Of a DNA stretch of 64,000 nucleotides, positions 54,864 to 64,000 are shown in pieces. The notes under the pieces are model-generated. The model saw nothing but the letters and a program-made list of their open reading frames with translations. It was not told the DNA's origin and did not search any database. The stretch is taken from positions 248,001 through 312,000 of the forward strand of contig NZ_CP076642.1 in NCBI RefSeq assembly GCF_019226825.1. Direction: 5' to 3'. Position 1 is the first letter of the stretch, and every line of letters starts with the position of its first letter. The translations under genes and the position numbers were made by a program. The DNA comes from Vibrio ostreae (lineage in GTDB: Bacteria; Pseudomonadota; Gammaproteobacteria; Enterobacterales; Vibrionaceae).

Positions 54864-55854
54864 ATGTCCGAGCCGCGCGTTGTCGCATTACGTTACCTAC
54901 TATATGGTACTTTTTTTTACCAATGTTGTTACCGCCTATGCCGGTTATCCCGAATTGGAAAAATTTCTAGAGAATAACTTTGCTGCCAGTATTGTACTCA
55001 GCGACAGTGACGTATTCAGCGTTGGTATCAGCGATTTTAACCCAAATGAAATTCTCAATACTGAGAATGAGAACTGGGGAACCGAGGGATCGTTAGATAA
55101 CCGCAAGACCTATGCCATTGCTGCGCTGCCGTATAGGATGGAGTTGAGTGACGAAGATGCGGTTGATCAACATAGTGTCATGCTGCGCTTATCCGGTATG
55201 ATCAGTGATGAAACCCTGCGCTTTAATCAGGACGAGCCTGCTGATGATTTTCATCAGACAGTGATTGATTTTTATGCCGCTTACCGGATTAAGCACCGGT
55301 TTGACCAACACTGGTCGCTGGAACCCGGTCTTGGACATCATCTGATGCATTACGAAAACCATGTCGATTACCACAGTCCGACCGGACGGATGTTGCAACC
55401 TTATCTGGATGATTTACTGTTTAACACCAGCGCTTGGGCATCGGTTTTAGAGCCTCAGGTGAGAGTGAAATATGAATCGCGGCAAAGTTGGGGCCACTGG
55501 TATATCAGCTCTGCCTGGCATTATTTTTACGGTTTTGGATGGGGGCAGGCCAACCAGGGAGATGTCGGTAATCCGGAAGGATGGTACGGTGCCAACAGCA
55601 TCACCGGGGTGTATGACTTTTCGCAACTGGGACCCTCGGTGCAATCCGTCTATGCCAGCTTGCGGCGTGTGGATGTCGGCGGAGATATCAGGCATCCACT
55701 GGGGACACCGGTTTATTACGAAACAACCTTCGGTTGGCTGATGACACCGCCTTTTGACACTGACTGGATAGACAATGTCGGCGTTGGTCTTTCGCTTAAT
55801 TACGGCAGTGCGTTTAAAGGCGGCAGTATTGTTCTGTTCTTTAATCAGGAGTGA
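54864..55854 (+). pseudogene. Solitary outer-membrane autotransporter beta-barrel protein, frameshifted at the signal peptide
   Basis: The main frame gives about 310 residues of alternating beta-strand sequence with periodic aromatics (WGHWYISSAWHYFYGFGW) and a final strand ending SIVLFFNQE, matching the solitary autotransporter-barrel family. The start is in another frame: ATG 54864 (AGAGG five bases upstream) encodes MSEPRVVALRYLLYGTFF, and removing one T from the run 54911-54918 joins it to TNVVTAYAGYPELEKF to give a normal signal peptide. Without repair, ATG 54904 gives only a short uncharged leader. Sequencing error or phase variation are both possible. Confidence 0.75.
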
Positions 55855-57101
55855 TGCACCTTTGGCTCGGCGCTTTTAACGCAATTACGCCCCGATTGTT
55901 TGGCTTTATACAGAGCGTTGTCGGCCAGCTTTAATGCTGCAAACGGGTCGGATTGCTGTGCACTGTGACACACGCCAATACTCACTGTGACATTGACGGA
56001 TTGACTCTTTGCGCCTTTGCGGTGTTTTGCGCCGTCTTTATCATCTTTCGGGCGAGCAGTCAGATTTCGCACTACTAAATCATACTGGGCAATATCGGAG
56101 CGCAATAATTCCAGATACTCCATCGCATCGCGGGCTCTTTTGCCTTTGAACACCACGGTAAACTCCTCGCCGCCGTAACGATATACTCGTGCTTTGTTCT
56201 GAATTAAACTCAGGCGACTGGCAACCAGTTTCAGCACATCATCGCCAGTATCGTGCCCATAGGTGTCATTGAACTTTTTGAAGTGGTCCACATCGATCAT
56301 CGCGACAGCAAAATTGCCGCGCAGGTGCCGAATATCGAGATCAAGCGCCTGACGACCGGGAAGTTGAGTCAGACGATCAATAAACGCCATCTCATGACTA
56401 GCGGACAGCAGATGCAGGATCAGCAGAATTCCTGCCAGAGAAAACATGGTGCAGGAGACAAATTGAACCTGGAAAAAGATAAAGGTATTGCTGGCGAGTA
56501 GGATCGAGCTATAGATAACCACGTCCATCAGGTGGTTACGGGTCAGCACGAAGATTCCGGTCAGGCCGGTCAGTGCCAAAAGATAGAGAACGACAATAAA
56601 CGGCAGCTTTGAAATGCCCGGCAAGGCAAACAAGATGCCATCACCACCGCCCAGACTAAATTCTCCAGCTTGATACTGGGTTATGATCAGGCTGCTCCAG
56701 CCTAAAAACATGACTAATATCGCCAGATAAAGCGTAAAGCCACGACTGACTAATCCGGTATTCTTGAAGGTATACGCCAGCAGGCACGCAACAGGCAGCA
56801 GGGTGGCCAGCAAGGAGAGTTCCAGTAGCGCAGAACCGTGATCGAGAGAGGTTTGCAAACGAGTCTGGATGATCCAATAACCAAGCATCATCGCACTGGC
56901 GATCATGCCGATCCGGCTTTGTTTGAATAGCTGCGCAATAGCGATGGCGGTGATGAATAACACGTAGGGCAAGCTGCCCGCGATACCAAAGTTGGCGCGG
57001 GTGAGCAAAATAACGTTGTTCATTCCCAGCCACAGGGCGCACAGCAATGCGATTGGAAAGAAAAAGCGAAACCAATAAGAGTTAACTAAACTCGATGTCA
57101 T
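55845..57101 (-). CDS. Membrane diguanylate cyclase (seven-helix sensor)
   Basis: A 418-residue protein with about seven membrane segments (residues 10-225) followed by a GGDEF domain (240-405) with an intact YRYGGEEF site. The inhibition-site position (QNKA) does not match RxxD, so product feedback is probably absent. An insertion rich in Lys/Asp (ARPKDDKDGAKHRKGAKSQS) sits in the GGDEF domain near residue 355, which is unusual. It overlaps the end of the beta-barrel gene by ten bases, tail to tail. Confidence 0.9.
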   Translation of the reverse strand: MTSSLVNSYWFRFFFPIALLCALWLGMNNVILLTRANFGIAGSLPYVLFITAIAIAQLFKQSRIGMIASAMMLGYWIIQTRLQTSLDHGSALLELSLLATLLPVACLLAYTFKNTGLVSRGFTLYLAILVMFLGWSSLIITQYQAGEFSLGGGDGILFALPGISKLPFIVVLYLLALTGLTGIFVLTRNHLMDVVIYSSILLASNTFIFFQVQFVSCTMFSLAGILLILHLLSASHEMAFIDRLTQLPGRQALDLDIRHLRGNFAVAMIDVDHFKKFNDTYGHDTGDDVLKLVASRLSLIQNKARVYRYGGEEFTVVFKGKRARDAMEYLELLRSDIAQYDLVVRNLTARPKDDKDGAKHRKGAKSQSVNVTVSIGVCHSAQQSDPFAALKLADNALYKAKQSGRNCVKSAEPKVHHS

Positions 57102-57327
57102 GCTACAAGGTGACTATTGATAGTTTAAAAATTATTATGATCGTTAGCATACTTCTATTTAATGATTTTCCAAGCTTTTTGCTAAACTTATCTCGTAAAC
57201 CGAGCGTAAGGCATAGATTAAAGGCGAAATTATCAGCAGTGCTTGTGTGTTTTAACAAGGCGCGTTAAGTTGAAAATCATTAATCAGGACGTTTTGGCGA
57301 CGATTGTTCATGATCAGGAGTGGAAAC

Positions 57328-57699
57328 ATGCAAATCAGTGTTGATGTGCACAACTATATGGAAGTGCTGGTGGGCCATGTTTTGGCAGAAGAGCATTACA
57401 TACGGCAATATTCTCAAGAACAACTGGCTGACCTGGCCTGCCTGGCTTTGAGCCAAATCAGGCCGATTTATATCCGCCACGATATTGACTTTCTCGCTGC
57501 GTTGCCGGAAACCCGTTTGCTGACGCTGAAAAAACGGGCCGAGACCGCTGTCGAAGCTGCTGAATCAATGATCCTTGATGATCGCCGTAAAAACCGTGAT
57601 GATGTACCGGTAGTGATGACGCAGACCCATTTTGACGAAGACGCAGAACTGGAATGGTATGAAAAGCCGATTCTGCGTCATCCGAAACCGGATGTTTAA
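57328..57699 (+). CDS. ComFB-family protein
   Basis: A 123-residue protein with NYMEVLVGHVL near the N-terminus and YSQEQLADLACLALSQIRPI then YIRHDIDFLAALP, the ComFB (late competence) signature. ComFB proteins have recently been described as cyclic-dinucleotide receptors. Sitting directly after a diguanylate cyclase gene (divergent), it could act as its effector; this is inference. ATG 57328 has CAGGAG seven bases upstream; a TTG frame extends to 57304. The cysteines of zinc-binding forms are largely absent. Confidence 0.8.
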   Translation: MQISVDVHNYMEVLVGHVLAEEHYIRQYSQEQLADLACLALSQIRPIYIRHDIDFLAALPETRLLTLKKRAETAVEAAESMILDDRRKNRDDVPVVMTQTHFDEDAELEWYEKPILRHPKPDV

Positions 57700-57710
57700 G
57701 CCGGGTGCCA

Positions 57711-57744
57711 GGTAATTAAGGCTAGTCGGTAATTAAGACTGGTC
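57711..57744. repeat. 17-base direct repeat
   Basis: GGTAATTAAGGCTAGTC (57711-57727) and GGTAATTAAGACTGGTC (57728-57744) are adjacent copies with two mismatches, between the ComFB and HlyU genes. Confidence 0.75.
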
Positions 57745-57843
57745 GGCCATTACCGCTATGAGCCGCAAAGCTGTGTTGCGTCTGAGCTTGTGTTTCATTC
57801 GCCCCGATATCAATCACAAAATACATGAGCCAAAGGAGTCATT

Positions 57844-58122
57844 GTGGGATTGTTTTCTCGTTTGTTTGGCGGTAAGTCAGAGAACCAAATTGAAGTTGTC
57901 CAGCCTGTCGAATACAAAGGCTTTCTTATTTATCAGGAGCCACAGGCGGAAGGCGGCCAGTATCGTATTGCCGGTCGGATTACCAAAGAAATAGACGGTG
58001 AACTGAAAACCCATCGCTTCATTCGTTCCGATGTTCTGCCAAGTAAAGAAGATGCGAAAGAACTGATGCTGAAAAAAGCGCAGATGTTCATCGATCAAAT
58101 GAGCGGTAATATCTTCTCCTAA
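57844..58122 (+). CDS. HlyU-family small protein
   Basis: A 92-residue protein starting MGLFSRLFGGKSE and continuing VEYKGFLIYQEPQAEGGQYR, then HRFIRSDVLPSKEDAKELML, the pattern of the HlyU family named after a proposed haemolysin activator. It is not the ArsR-type HlyU of V. vulnificus; there is no helix-turn-helix that I can see, so a DNA-binding role is doubtful. It starts with GTG, with AGGAG five bases upstream, and has its own terminator. Confidence 0.78.
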   Translation: MGLFSRLFGGKSENQIEVVQPVEYKGFLIYQEPQAEGGQYRIAGRITKEIDGELKTHRFIRSDVLPSKEDAKELMLKKAQMFIDQMSGNIFS

Positions 58123-58151
58123 CCCTCAAGTCATTGACAAAAATCATAAAT

Positions 58152-58194
58152 AAAAGAGCCATTAGTCGATATGCTGGTGGCTCTTTTGTTTTTT
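58152..58194 (+). terminator. Intrinsic terminator after the HlyU-family gene
   Basis: Ten-pair stem AAAAGAGCCA/TGGCTCTTTT (58152-58161 with 58178-58187) followed by GTTTTTT. Confidence 0.8.
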
Positions 58195-58416
58195 GAGCAC
58201 ATTGCAAATTCCAGTTTACAGATGGATATGCTTATACTGGTTGCGCCTCTGCCATGTTGTCGGTGAAGTTGCTATCGGTGTAGAGTTAATCACATCTTTT
58301 TAATACCTGACGTTATATGAAATAACACTTTGTATTTATATAACAAATAGCTTGAAGTTAGGTCAGTCGTTAGATAAAAAAAGAATATTCATTGTGCCAA
58401 TAGTCAAGGATAAGCT

Positions 58417-59964
58417 ATGCAAATTGGTGTACCAAAGGAAATACTCGCCGGGGAAACGCGAGTTGCTGCTTCACCTTCGTCGGTTGAACAGTTAATCAAG
58501 CTAGGTTTTGAGGTTGTCGTTGAATCTCACGCAGGGGAATTGGCAAGTTTTGAAGATGCTGCATTCGAAGCTGCCGGTGCAAAAGTAGTGACTAAAGATG
58601 AAGCCTGGCAATCGGACATTATCCTTAAAGTCAATGCACCGCTTAGCGACGACAATGTCGATGAAATTGCTTTGCTTAAGGAAGGCGCTACACTGGTCAG
58701 CTTTATCTGGCCTGCACAAAATGCAGAGCTGATGGAAAAACTGACCGTGAAAAGCATCAATGTTATGGCGATGGATTGCGTACCGCGTATTTCTCGCGCT
58801 CAAGCATTAGACGCTCTCTCTTCAATGGCCAATATCGCCGGTTATCGTGCGGTGGTAGAAGCGGCGCATGAATTCGGCCGTTTCTTTACCGGTCAGATCA
58901 CTGCGGCGGGTAAAGTGCCGCCAGCGAAAGTATTCGTCGCCGGTGCCGGTGTGGCGGGCTTGGCAGCCATCGGTGCGGCAGGTAGCCTGGGCGCTATCGT
59001 GCGCGCCTTCGACGTGCGACCTGAAGTAAAAGAGCAGGTTCAGTCAATGGGTGCTGAGTTTCTGGAAGTCGATTATCAGGAAAACTCAGGCTCAGGTGAC
59101 GGTTACGCCAAAGAGATGTCGGATGATTTCAACCGTAAAGCGGCTGAACTGTATGCGGCTCAGGCGAAAGATGTCGACATCATTATTACCACTGCGCTGA
59201 TCCCGGGCAAACCTGCGCCAAAACTGGTCACCAAAGAGATGGTCGACAGCATGAAACCGGGCAGTGTGATTGTCGATCTGGCGGCCGCAAACGGCGGTAA
59301 CTGTGAATATACGGTCAAAGATCAGGTGTTTGTTACTCCGAATGGCGTCAAAGTGATTGGCTACACCGACATGGTCGGTCGTCTGCCTACTCAATCTTCC
59401 CAACTGTTTGCGACCAACCTGGTTAACTTGCTGAAGCTGTTGTGTAAAGAAAAAGACGGCAACATCAATATCGATTTTGAAGATGTGGTCGTGCGTGGCG
59501 TGACCGTGGTCAAAGACGGTAAAATCACCTGGCCGGCCCCGCCAATTCAAGTCTCAGCACAACCACAACAAAAACCGAAAGCGCAGCCTAAGGCTGAGAA
59601 AAAAGCGCCCGAGCCAGTCTCTCCGGTGAAAAAGCTGGCTGGTCTGGTGATTGGCGTGGGAGTATTTGCCTGGATTGCTTCTGTTGCTCCGGCTGCATTC
59701 CTGGGTCACTTTACGGTCTTCGTTCTGGCATGTGTGGTGGGTTACTACGTGGTATGGAACGTGACCCATGCTTTGCATACCCCGCTGATGTCGGTCACTA
59801 ACGCGATTTCAGGCATCATCGTGGTGGGGGCACTGCTGCAAATCGGCCAGGGTAACGGAGTCGTTACCTTCCTCGCGTTTATCGCGGTATTAATTGCCAG
59901 CATCAACATCTTTGGTGGCTTTACCGTGACCAAACGTATGCTTGAAATGTTTCGTAAAAACTAA
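58417..59964 (+). CDS. pntA: NAD(P) transhydrogenase alpha subunit
   Basis: A 515-residue subunit of the proton-translocating transhydrogenase. The N-terminal NAD-binding domain I (1-370) has [41 protein letters not shown] and [18 protein letters not shown]. After a Lys/Pro/Gln-rich linker (about 378-400) come four membrane helices (405-510). With PntB it transfers hydride from NADH to NADP+ using the proton gradient. pntB follows 11 bases downstream. Confidence 0.97.
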   Translation: MQIGVPKEILAGETRVAASPSSVEQLIKLGFEVVVESHAGELASFEDAAFEAAGAKVVTKDEAWQSDIILKVNAPLSDDNVDEIALLKEGATLVSFIWPAQNAELMEKLTVKSINVMAMDCVPRISRAQALDALSSMANIAGYRAVVEAAHEFGRFFTGQITAAGKVPPAKVFVAGAGVAGLAAIGAAGSLGAIVRAFDVRPEVKEQVQSMGAEFLEVDYQENSGSGDGYAKEMSDDFNRKAAELYAAQAKDVDIIITTALIPGKPAPKLVTKEMVDSMKPGSVIVDLAAANGGNCEYTVKDQVFVTPNGVKVIGYTDMVGRLPTQSSQLFATNLVNLLKLLCKEKDGNINIDFEDVVVRGVTVVKDGKITWPAPPIQVSAQPQQKPKAQPKAEKKAPEPVSPVKKLAGLVIGVGVFAWIASVAPAAFLGHFTVFVLACVVGYYVVWNVTHALHTPLMSVTNAISGIIVVGALLQIGQGNGVVTFLAFIAVLIASINIFGGFTVTKRMLEMFRKN

Positions 59965-59975
59965 GGGAGTACACA

Positions 59976-61352
59976 ATGTCTGCAGGATTAGTACAGGCGG
60001 CCTACATTGTTGCTGCTCTGTTTTTCATTTTAAGTCTGGCCGGGCTGTCTAAACAGGAATCGGCCAAAAACGGTAACTATTATGGTATCGCGGGGATGAC
60101 GATAGCGCTGTTGGCGACTATTTTCAGCCCGGGTTCAGAAGGTTTCGTCTGGATCATCATAGCGATGCTGATTGGTGGGGCGATCGGTATCCACTTTGCG
60201 AAAAAAGTGGAAATGACCGAAATGCCGGAGTTGGTTGCGATTCTGCACAGCTTCGTAGGTTTGGCGGCAGTACTGGTTGGCTATAACAGCTACCTGGATG
60301 CGCCTGAAGCGGCAACGCACGCCGAGCATGTGATTCACCTGGTTGAAGTGTTCCTTGGTGTATTCATCGGTGCGGTGACGTTTACCGGTTCTATCGTTGC
60401 ATTTGGTAAACTGCGTGGCCTGATCAAGTCATCTCCGCTCAACCTGCCGCACAAACATAAGCTTAACCTGGCGGCGGTGGTTATCTCCGCGCTGCTGATG
60501 GTTCAGTTTGTTAATGCTGATGGCAGTATGTTTGCGCTGATCGTGATGACACTGATCGCGTTTGCATTTGGTTACCATCTGGTGGCGTCGATCGGTGGTG
60601 CGGATATGCCGGTTGTGGTTTCTATGCTGAACTCCTACTCCGGTTGGGCGGCAGCCGCGGCAGGTTTCATGCTGGCCAACGACCTGTTGATCGTGACCGG
60701 TGCCCTGGTTGGCTCTTCCGGTGCGATTCTGTCTTACATCATGTGTAAAGCAATGAACCGCTCGTTCATCAGCGTCATTGCAGGAGGCTTTGGTCAGGAT
60801 GTGGTGATCAGCAGTGATGAAGAGCAGGGTGAGCACCGGGAAATCAACGCTGAAGATGTGGCGGATATGTTGAAAAACTCAACCTCAGTCATCATCACAC
60901 CGGGGTACGGTATGGCGGTGGCTCAGGCTCAGTATCCGGTGCATGAGATTACCGAAAAACTGCGCGCACTGGGTGTTGAAGTTCGCTTTGGTATTCACCC
61001 GGTTGCGGGTCGTCTGCCTGGTCATATGAACGTACTGCTGGCAGAAGCCAAAGTACCGTATGACATCGTGTTGGAAATGGATGAAATCAACGATGATTTC
61101 AGCGACACCGACACCGTACTGGTTATCGGTGCTAACGATACAGTTAACCCGGCGGCCCAAGAAGATCCGAACAGTCCGATTGCCGGCATGCCGGTACTGG
61201 AAGTCTGGAATGCGAAAAACGTCATTGTATTCAAACGCTCAATGAACACAGGTTACGCCGGTGTGCAAAATCCGCTGTTCTTCAAAGACAACACACATAT
61301 GTTGTTTGGTGACGCAAAAGAGAGCGTTGACGCGATTTCCCGCGCACTGTAA
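59976..61352 (+). CDS. pntB: NAD(P) transhydrogenase beta subunit
   Basis: A 458-residue subunit with nine membrane helices (residues 5-260) and an NADP-binding domain III (285-458): [51 protein letters not shown] and [18 protein letters not shown]. All fit PntB. It is cotranscribed with pntA and ends at an intrinsic terminator before vxrA. Confidence 0.97.
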   Translation: MSAGLVQAAYIVAALFFILSLAGLSKQESAKNGNYYGIAGMTIALLATIFSPGSEGFVWIIIAMLIGGAIGIHFAKKVEMTEMPELVAILHSFVGLAAVLVGYNSYLDAPEAATHAEHVIHLVEVFLGVFIGAVTFTGSIVAFGKLRGLIKSSPLNLPHKHKLNLAAVVISALLMVQFVNADGSMFALIVMTLIAFAFGYHLVASIGGADMPVVVSMLNSYSGWAAAAAGFMLANDLLIVTGALVGSSGAILSYIMCKAMNRSFISVIAGGFGQDVVISSDEEQGEHREINAEDVADMLKNSTSVIITPGYGMAVAQAQYPVHEITEKLRALGVEVRFGIHPVAGRLPGHMNVLLAEAKVPYDIVLEMDEINDDFSDTDTVLVIGANDTVNPAAQEDPNSPIAGMPVLEVWNAKNVIVFKRSMNTGYAGVQNPLFFKDNTHMLFGDAKESVDAISRAL

Positions 61353-61391
61353 ACCGTTCAGCATACGGGGAAAAATCCCGCATTTAATTGA

Positions 61392-61421
61392 GAAGCCAGC
61401 ATTTAGCTGGCTTCTTTGTTT
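61392..61421 (+). terminator. Intrinsic terminator after pntB
   Basis: Nine-pair stem GAAGCCAGC/GCTGGCTTC (61392-61400 with 61406-61414), loop ATTTA, then TTTGTTT. Confidence 0.85.
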
Positions 61422-61500
61422 GTGATCTATGCATTATTGACAACAATATAACACGGTAAATGTATCTTTTTCGGATAATACGATATAGTTTTGTAAACCT

Positions 61501-62976
61501 ATGATCTACCGAAGATTCAAATTGATTAAAGCGATACTAAATACCATAGCGTTACTGGGGATTTTTTTCTCCTCAGCGACTTATGCAGATTCGTTACCTG
61601 AGCGTATCGATCTGTTTATATCGCTGTTTGACTATAAATCCGCGGTGGTATCTTACGATATACGTGCAATACAGAATGACTATCCAACCCGGTTACTGAC
61701 ACCGGATACGATGCTGCCGCAAACATCATCGTATCCAATCCGGGACATCCAGCAGCTGTATCAGCTAGCTAGAACGTGCTCAGGTAAACTGCCACTCAAC
61801 CCTTTAGTGACGGAACCTTTGGTCTTTACCCGGGCACTGTGTAAAGGCACCCAATTACCATTGCGCTGGTTCGGGCGCAGTGCATTGATTCATCCTGGTG
61901 GCGGTACTTATGCGTCACGGTATGCAGAAGTGCATCCTGAACTGATGAACAAGCTGACTCAATACATGCATATCCAGGAGCGCCCGAAAGCGGCAGCTGG
62001 TACGTTACTGGGCCGTTTGCAGAGTATGAGCGAAGACACCATCTCGGCATTGATTGCCGGCGCCGTTATGTTTGGTGATGATGGGGAACTTTGGCTGCGT
62101 AAAGGTGACGAATACTATGTCTTTGATGACGATACCTGGAACGAAAACGCCGACAAGGCCGGACTCTCTTTCAGCATAGCGTCACCGGAAAACACCTGTT
62201 TTGTGCAGCGTGGTAATATCTGTTGGAATATTGAGGACCATTCTGACCTGTTACGTATAAGTATGGTGGTGTTGGTCATAGCCAACATCCTGCTGGTGAT
62301 GGGTTGGTCGGTTTACCGATGGAATTCAAAGCGTCAGGATATGAAGAGCCGTATGTTGATTCTGCAAATCCTGACTCACGAACTGCGTACCCCAATCGCC
62401 AGTTTGTCCTTGACGGTGGAAGGCTTCCGACGTGAATTCGAACATTTACCGGAGTCTGTATACGATGAGTTTCGTCGCCTGTGTGAAGATTCACGTCGTT
62501 TACGCCAACTCGCTGAAGCAAGTAAAGATTATCTGCAATCGGATAATAAACCGCTAGCGACAGACTGGGTTCCATCCGTAGAAGAATGGTTAAGATTTAA
62601 GGTTGAGGAAGAGTTCGCCGAACCGGTAGAACTGATCATCAACCAGGACATTGCTGCTAAGCTGAATGTGTACTGGCTTGGTACATGTGTCGACAATTTA
62701 ATACGCAACGCGGTAAAGTATGGCGTTGCACCGGTGACGCTGGAAGTCATCACCCGAGCGGATGCTGTGACCATTAAGGTTAAGGACCAGGGAACGCTCA
62801 CCAATAAGGATTGGCGTCATTTACGCAAGCCTTTCGTCAGTAAAAGTGGCTTAGGACTTGGTTTAACTATAGTAGAATCGATGGTCGGAAGAATGGGGGG
62901 AACAATGAACCTCGTTGGACCACCGACCACATTTATATTGGAGATACCCTGTGAAACAGACATTGCTTCTTGTTGA
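61501..62976 (+). CDS. vxrA: Sensor histidine kinase VxrA (DUF3404)
   Basis: A 491-residue membrane kinase. After a signal sequence (cut near residue 29) a periplasmic DUF3404 sensor with four cysteines (C93, C114, C233, C241) extends to residue 250; one membrane helix (253-273) leads to the kinase with H293 in LTHELRTPIA, N-box DNLIRNAVKYG and a short ATP lid ending SGLGLGL. In V. cholerae VxrA/VxrB (WigKR) answers cell-wall damage and controls type VI secretion and biofilm. It overlaps vxrB by 26 bases. Confidence 0.93.
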   Translation: MIYRRFKLIKAILNTIALLGIFFSSATYADSLPERIDLFISLFDYKSAVVSYDIRAIQNDYPTRLLTPDTMLPQTSSYPIRDIQQLYQLARTCSGKLPLNPLVTEPLVFTRALCKGTQLPLRWFGRSALIHPGGGTYASRYAEVHPELMNKLTQYMHIQERPKAAAGTLLGRLQSMSEDTISALIAGAVMFGDDGELWLRKGDEYYVFDDDTWNENADKAGLSFSIASPENTCFVQRGNICWNIEDHSDLLRISMVVLVIANILLVMGWSVYRWNSKRQDMKSRMLILQILTHELRTPIASLSLTVEGFRREFEHLPESVYDEFRRLCEDSRRLRQLAEASKDYLQSDNKPLATDWVPSVEEWLRFKVEEEFAEPVELIINQDIAAKLNVYWLGTCVDNLIRNAVKYGVAPVTLEVITRADAVTIKVKDQGTLTNKDWRHLRKPFVSKSGLGLGLTIVESMVGRMGGTMNLVGPPTTFILEIPCETDIASC

Positions 62977-63610
62977 AGATGACAAAAACCTCGCTGACGG
63001 CCTGTTGGTCAGTCTGGAGCAAGCAGGATATGACTGTTTACATGCAGAAACGATCGCTGCGGTAAAGCAGTATTGGGATCAAGCCGATTTGGTTATTCTC
63101 GATCGACAGCTTCCGGATGGTGACTCAGTTCAGCATCTTGCCGGCTGGAAAGAAATTAAAGATATTCCTGTTATTCTTCTGACCGCACTGGTCACAGTGA
63201 AAGACAAAGTAACCGGTCTGGATGCAGGTGCGAATGACTACCTGACTAAACCGTTTGCTGAAGCAGAACTGTTTGCCCGCGTTCGTGCGCAGCTTCGCCT
63301 GCCGGATAACGATGAGATGGATGACAGCAAAGTTGTGACTGACAATCTGATCATCGATAAAGCAACGCGTGAAGTGTTTTTTAACGGTGAGTCTGTGACT
63401 CTGACACGTACTGAGTTTGATCTGCTGCTGTTTTTGGCCAGCAACCTGGGCCGGGTGTTCACTCGTGATGAACTGCTTGACCACGTTTGGGGCTACAACC
63501 ATTTTCCAACGACTCGTACCGTGGATACACACGTACTGCAGCTGCGTCAGAAACTACCTGGCCTGGATATCGAGACGCTACGCGGCGTCGGATATAAAAT
63601 GAAAGCATAA
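62951..63610 (+). CDS. vxrB: Response regulator VxrB
   Basis: A 219-residue OmpR-family regulator: receiver with acidic D10/D11, phospho-acceptor D51 in LVILDRQLP and K100 in DYLTKPF, followed by a winged-helix DNA-binding domain (125-219, LTRTEFDLLLFLASNLGRVF, TVDTHVLQLRQKL). It starts with GTG inside the end of vxrA. It acts in the cytoplasm as partner of VxrA. Confidence 0.94.
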   Translation: MKQTLLLVEDDKNLADGLLVSLEQAGYDCLHAETIAAVKQYWDQADLVILDRQLPDGDSVQHLAGWKEIKDIPVILLTALVTVKDKVTGLDAGANDYLTKPFAEAELFARVRAQLRLPDNDEMDDSKVVTDNLIIDKATREVFFNGESVTLTRTEFDLLLFLASNLGRVFTRDELLDHVWGYNHFPTTRTVDTHVLQLRQKLPGLDIETLRGVGYKMKA

Positions 63611-63612
63611 CA

Positions 63613-64000
63613 ATGCGATCATCGGCTTTACTGATTGGCACGCTGCTCAGCGTGCCTTTATCTGCCCAGGCAGTGGAGTGGTTTCAAAAAAGCACTCCGC
63701 TGACTCAGGCGCATCAAAACCTGCTCAACAACGATCTGGCAAGCATGTTCGCTTCTCTGGTTGAAGTCTGGCAGCTCGATCACAACAAAAACATTCGTTC
63801 ACACCTCGATGAACTATTGCTGCAATCACTGACTGTCGATTGCGGTAAAGGGTTAGATAACAAAGCATTTCCGGACTGGATTTCGGGAGTAACTCTGCGC
63901 AGAATTGATATTCAAAGCCCGGGGCGTGATGCGTACCAGGTTCTGATTGATGCCAAAGTGACCAAAGCGATCAGCGACATCAAGCTGACGCAGTGGGTCG
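63613..64000 (+). CDS. vxrC: VxrC (DUF2861), N-terminal part
   Basis: The first 129 residues of a secreted protein, cut by the window edge. A signal peptide (ALLIGTLLSVPLSAQA) is followed by VEWFQKSTPLTQAHQNLLNN and DHNKNIRSHLDELL. Position three bases behind vxrB matches vxrC of the V. cholerae vxrABCDE operon, whose role is poorly defined. Confidence 0.82.
   Translation, partial: MRSSALLIGTLLSVPLSAQAVEWFQKSTPLTQAHQNLLNNDLASMFASLVEVWQLDHNKNIRSHLDELLLQSLTVDCGKGLDNKAFPDWISGVTLRRIDIQSPGRDAYQVLIDAKVTKAISDIKLTQWV

Overview
The window is almost certainly from a Vibrio. The gammaproteobacterial gene set includes the vxrA-vxrB-vxrC cell-wall stress system directly behind pntA-pntB, a DUF3069 protein, a solitary outer-membrane autotransporter barrel, a small HlyU-family protein and several GGDEF enzymes. 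From memory, V. cholerae carries the pnt-vxr pairing and neighbouring GGDEF genes on chromosome 2, so a secondary-chromosome location is likely; this is inference.

Layout. 1-5 kb: small single genes (YbaK end, STAS-like, GlpM, Nudix, OsmC, DJ-1/PfpI, isochorismatase-like) and a divergent tetR-HPP pair with a clear operator. 5-13 kb: glpD, DUF3069, a REC-GGDEF diguanylate cyclase, fatty-acid cis/trans isomerase, and a FAN1-like VRR-NUC nuclease. 13-16 kb: a scarred stretch with tandem repeats, tRNA-Gly(UCC), a truncated response regulator and a double-PAS histidine kinase. 16-21 kb: corrinoid salvage genes (pduX, cobD, cobyrinate a,c-diamide synthase, cbiB). 21-25 kb: msrA and a heterodimeric ABC exporter.

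25.5-52 kb is a purine and ureide catabolic island. Guanine deaminase and xanthine dehydrogenase (XdhABC) make urate. PuuD, UraH and UraD convert urate to allantoin. A racemase and PuuE allantoinase give allantoate. An M20 amidohydrolase and a ureidoglycine-glyoxylate aminotransferase lead to oxalurate. An amidase and an HpxW-like gamma-glutamyltransferase-family enzyme probably complete the route towards oxalate. Transport is by an NCS2 permease, an NCS1 permease, an amino-acid-type ABC importer and a BASS transporter. Three regulators sit inside the island: GntR/FCD with TTGTATACAA palindromes at three promoter regions, RpiR, and a RutR-like TetR with a TTGACCA-type palindrome in front of xdhA.

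52-58 kb holds a DUF5718 gene, two membrane GGDEF proteins around a beta-barrel gene, a ComFB protein and HlyU. 58-64 kb holds pntAB and vxrABC, the last cut by the window edge.

Four genes (NCS1 permease, puuD, DUF5718, beta-barrel) are each broken by a single-base length change in a homopolymer. The pattern suggests sequencing error, though real inactivation cannot be excluded from the sequence alone. I see no insertion sequence, prophage, integron or CRISPR array.
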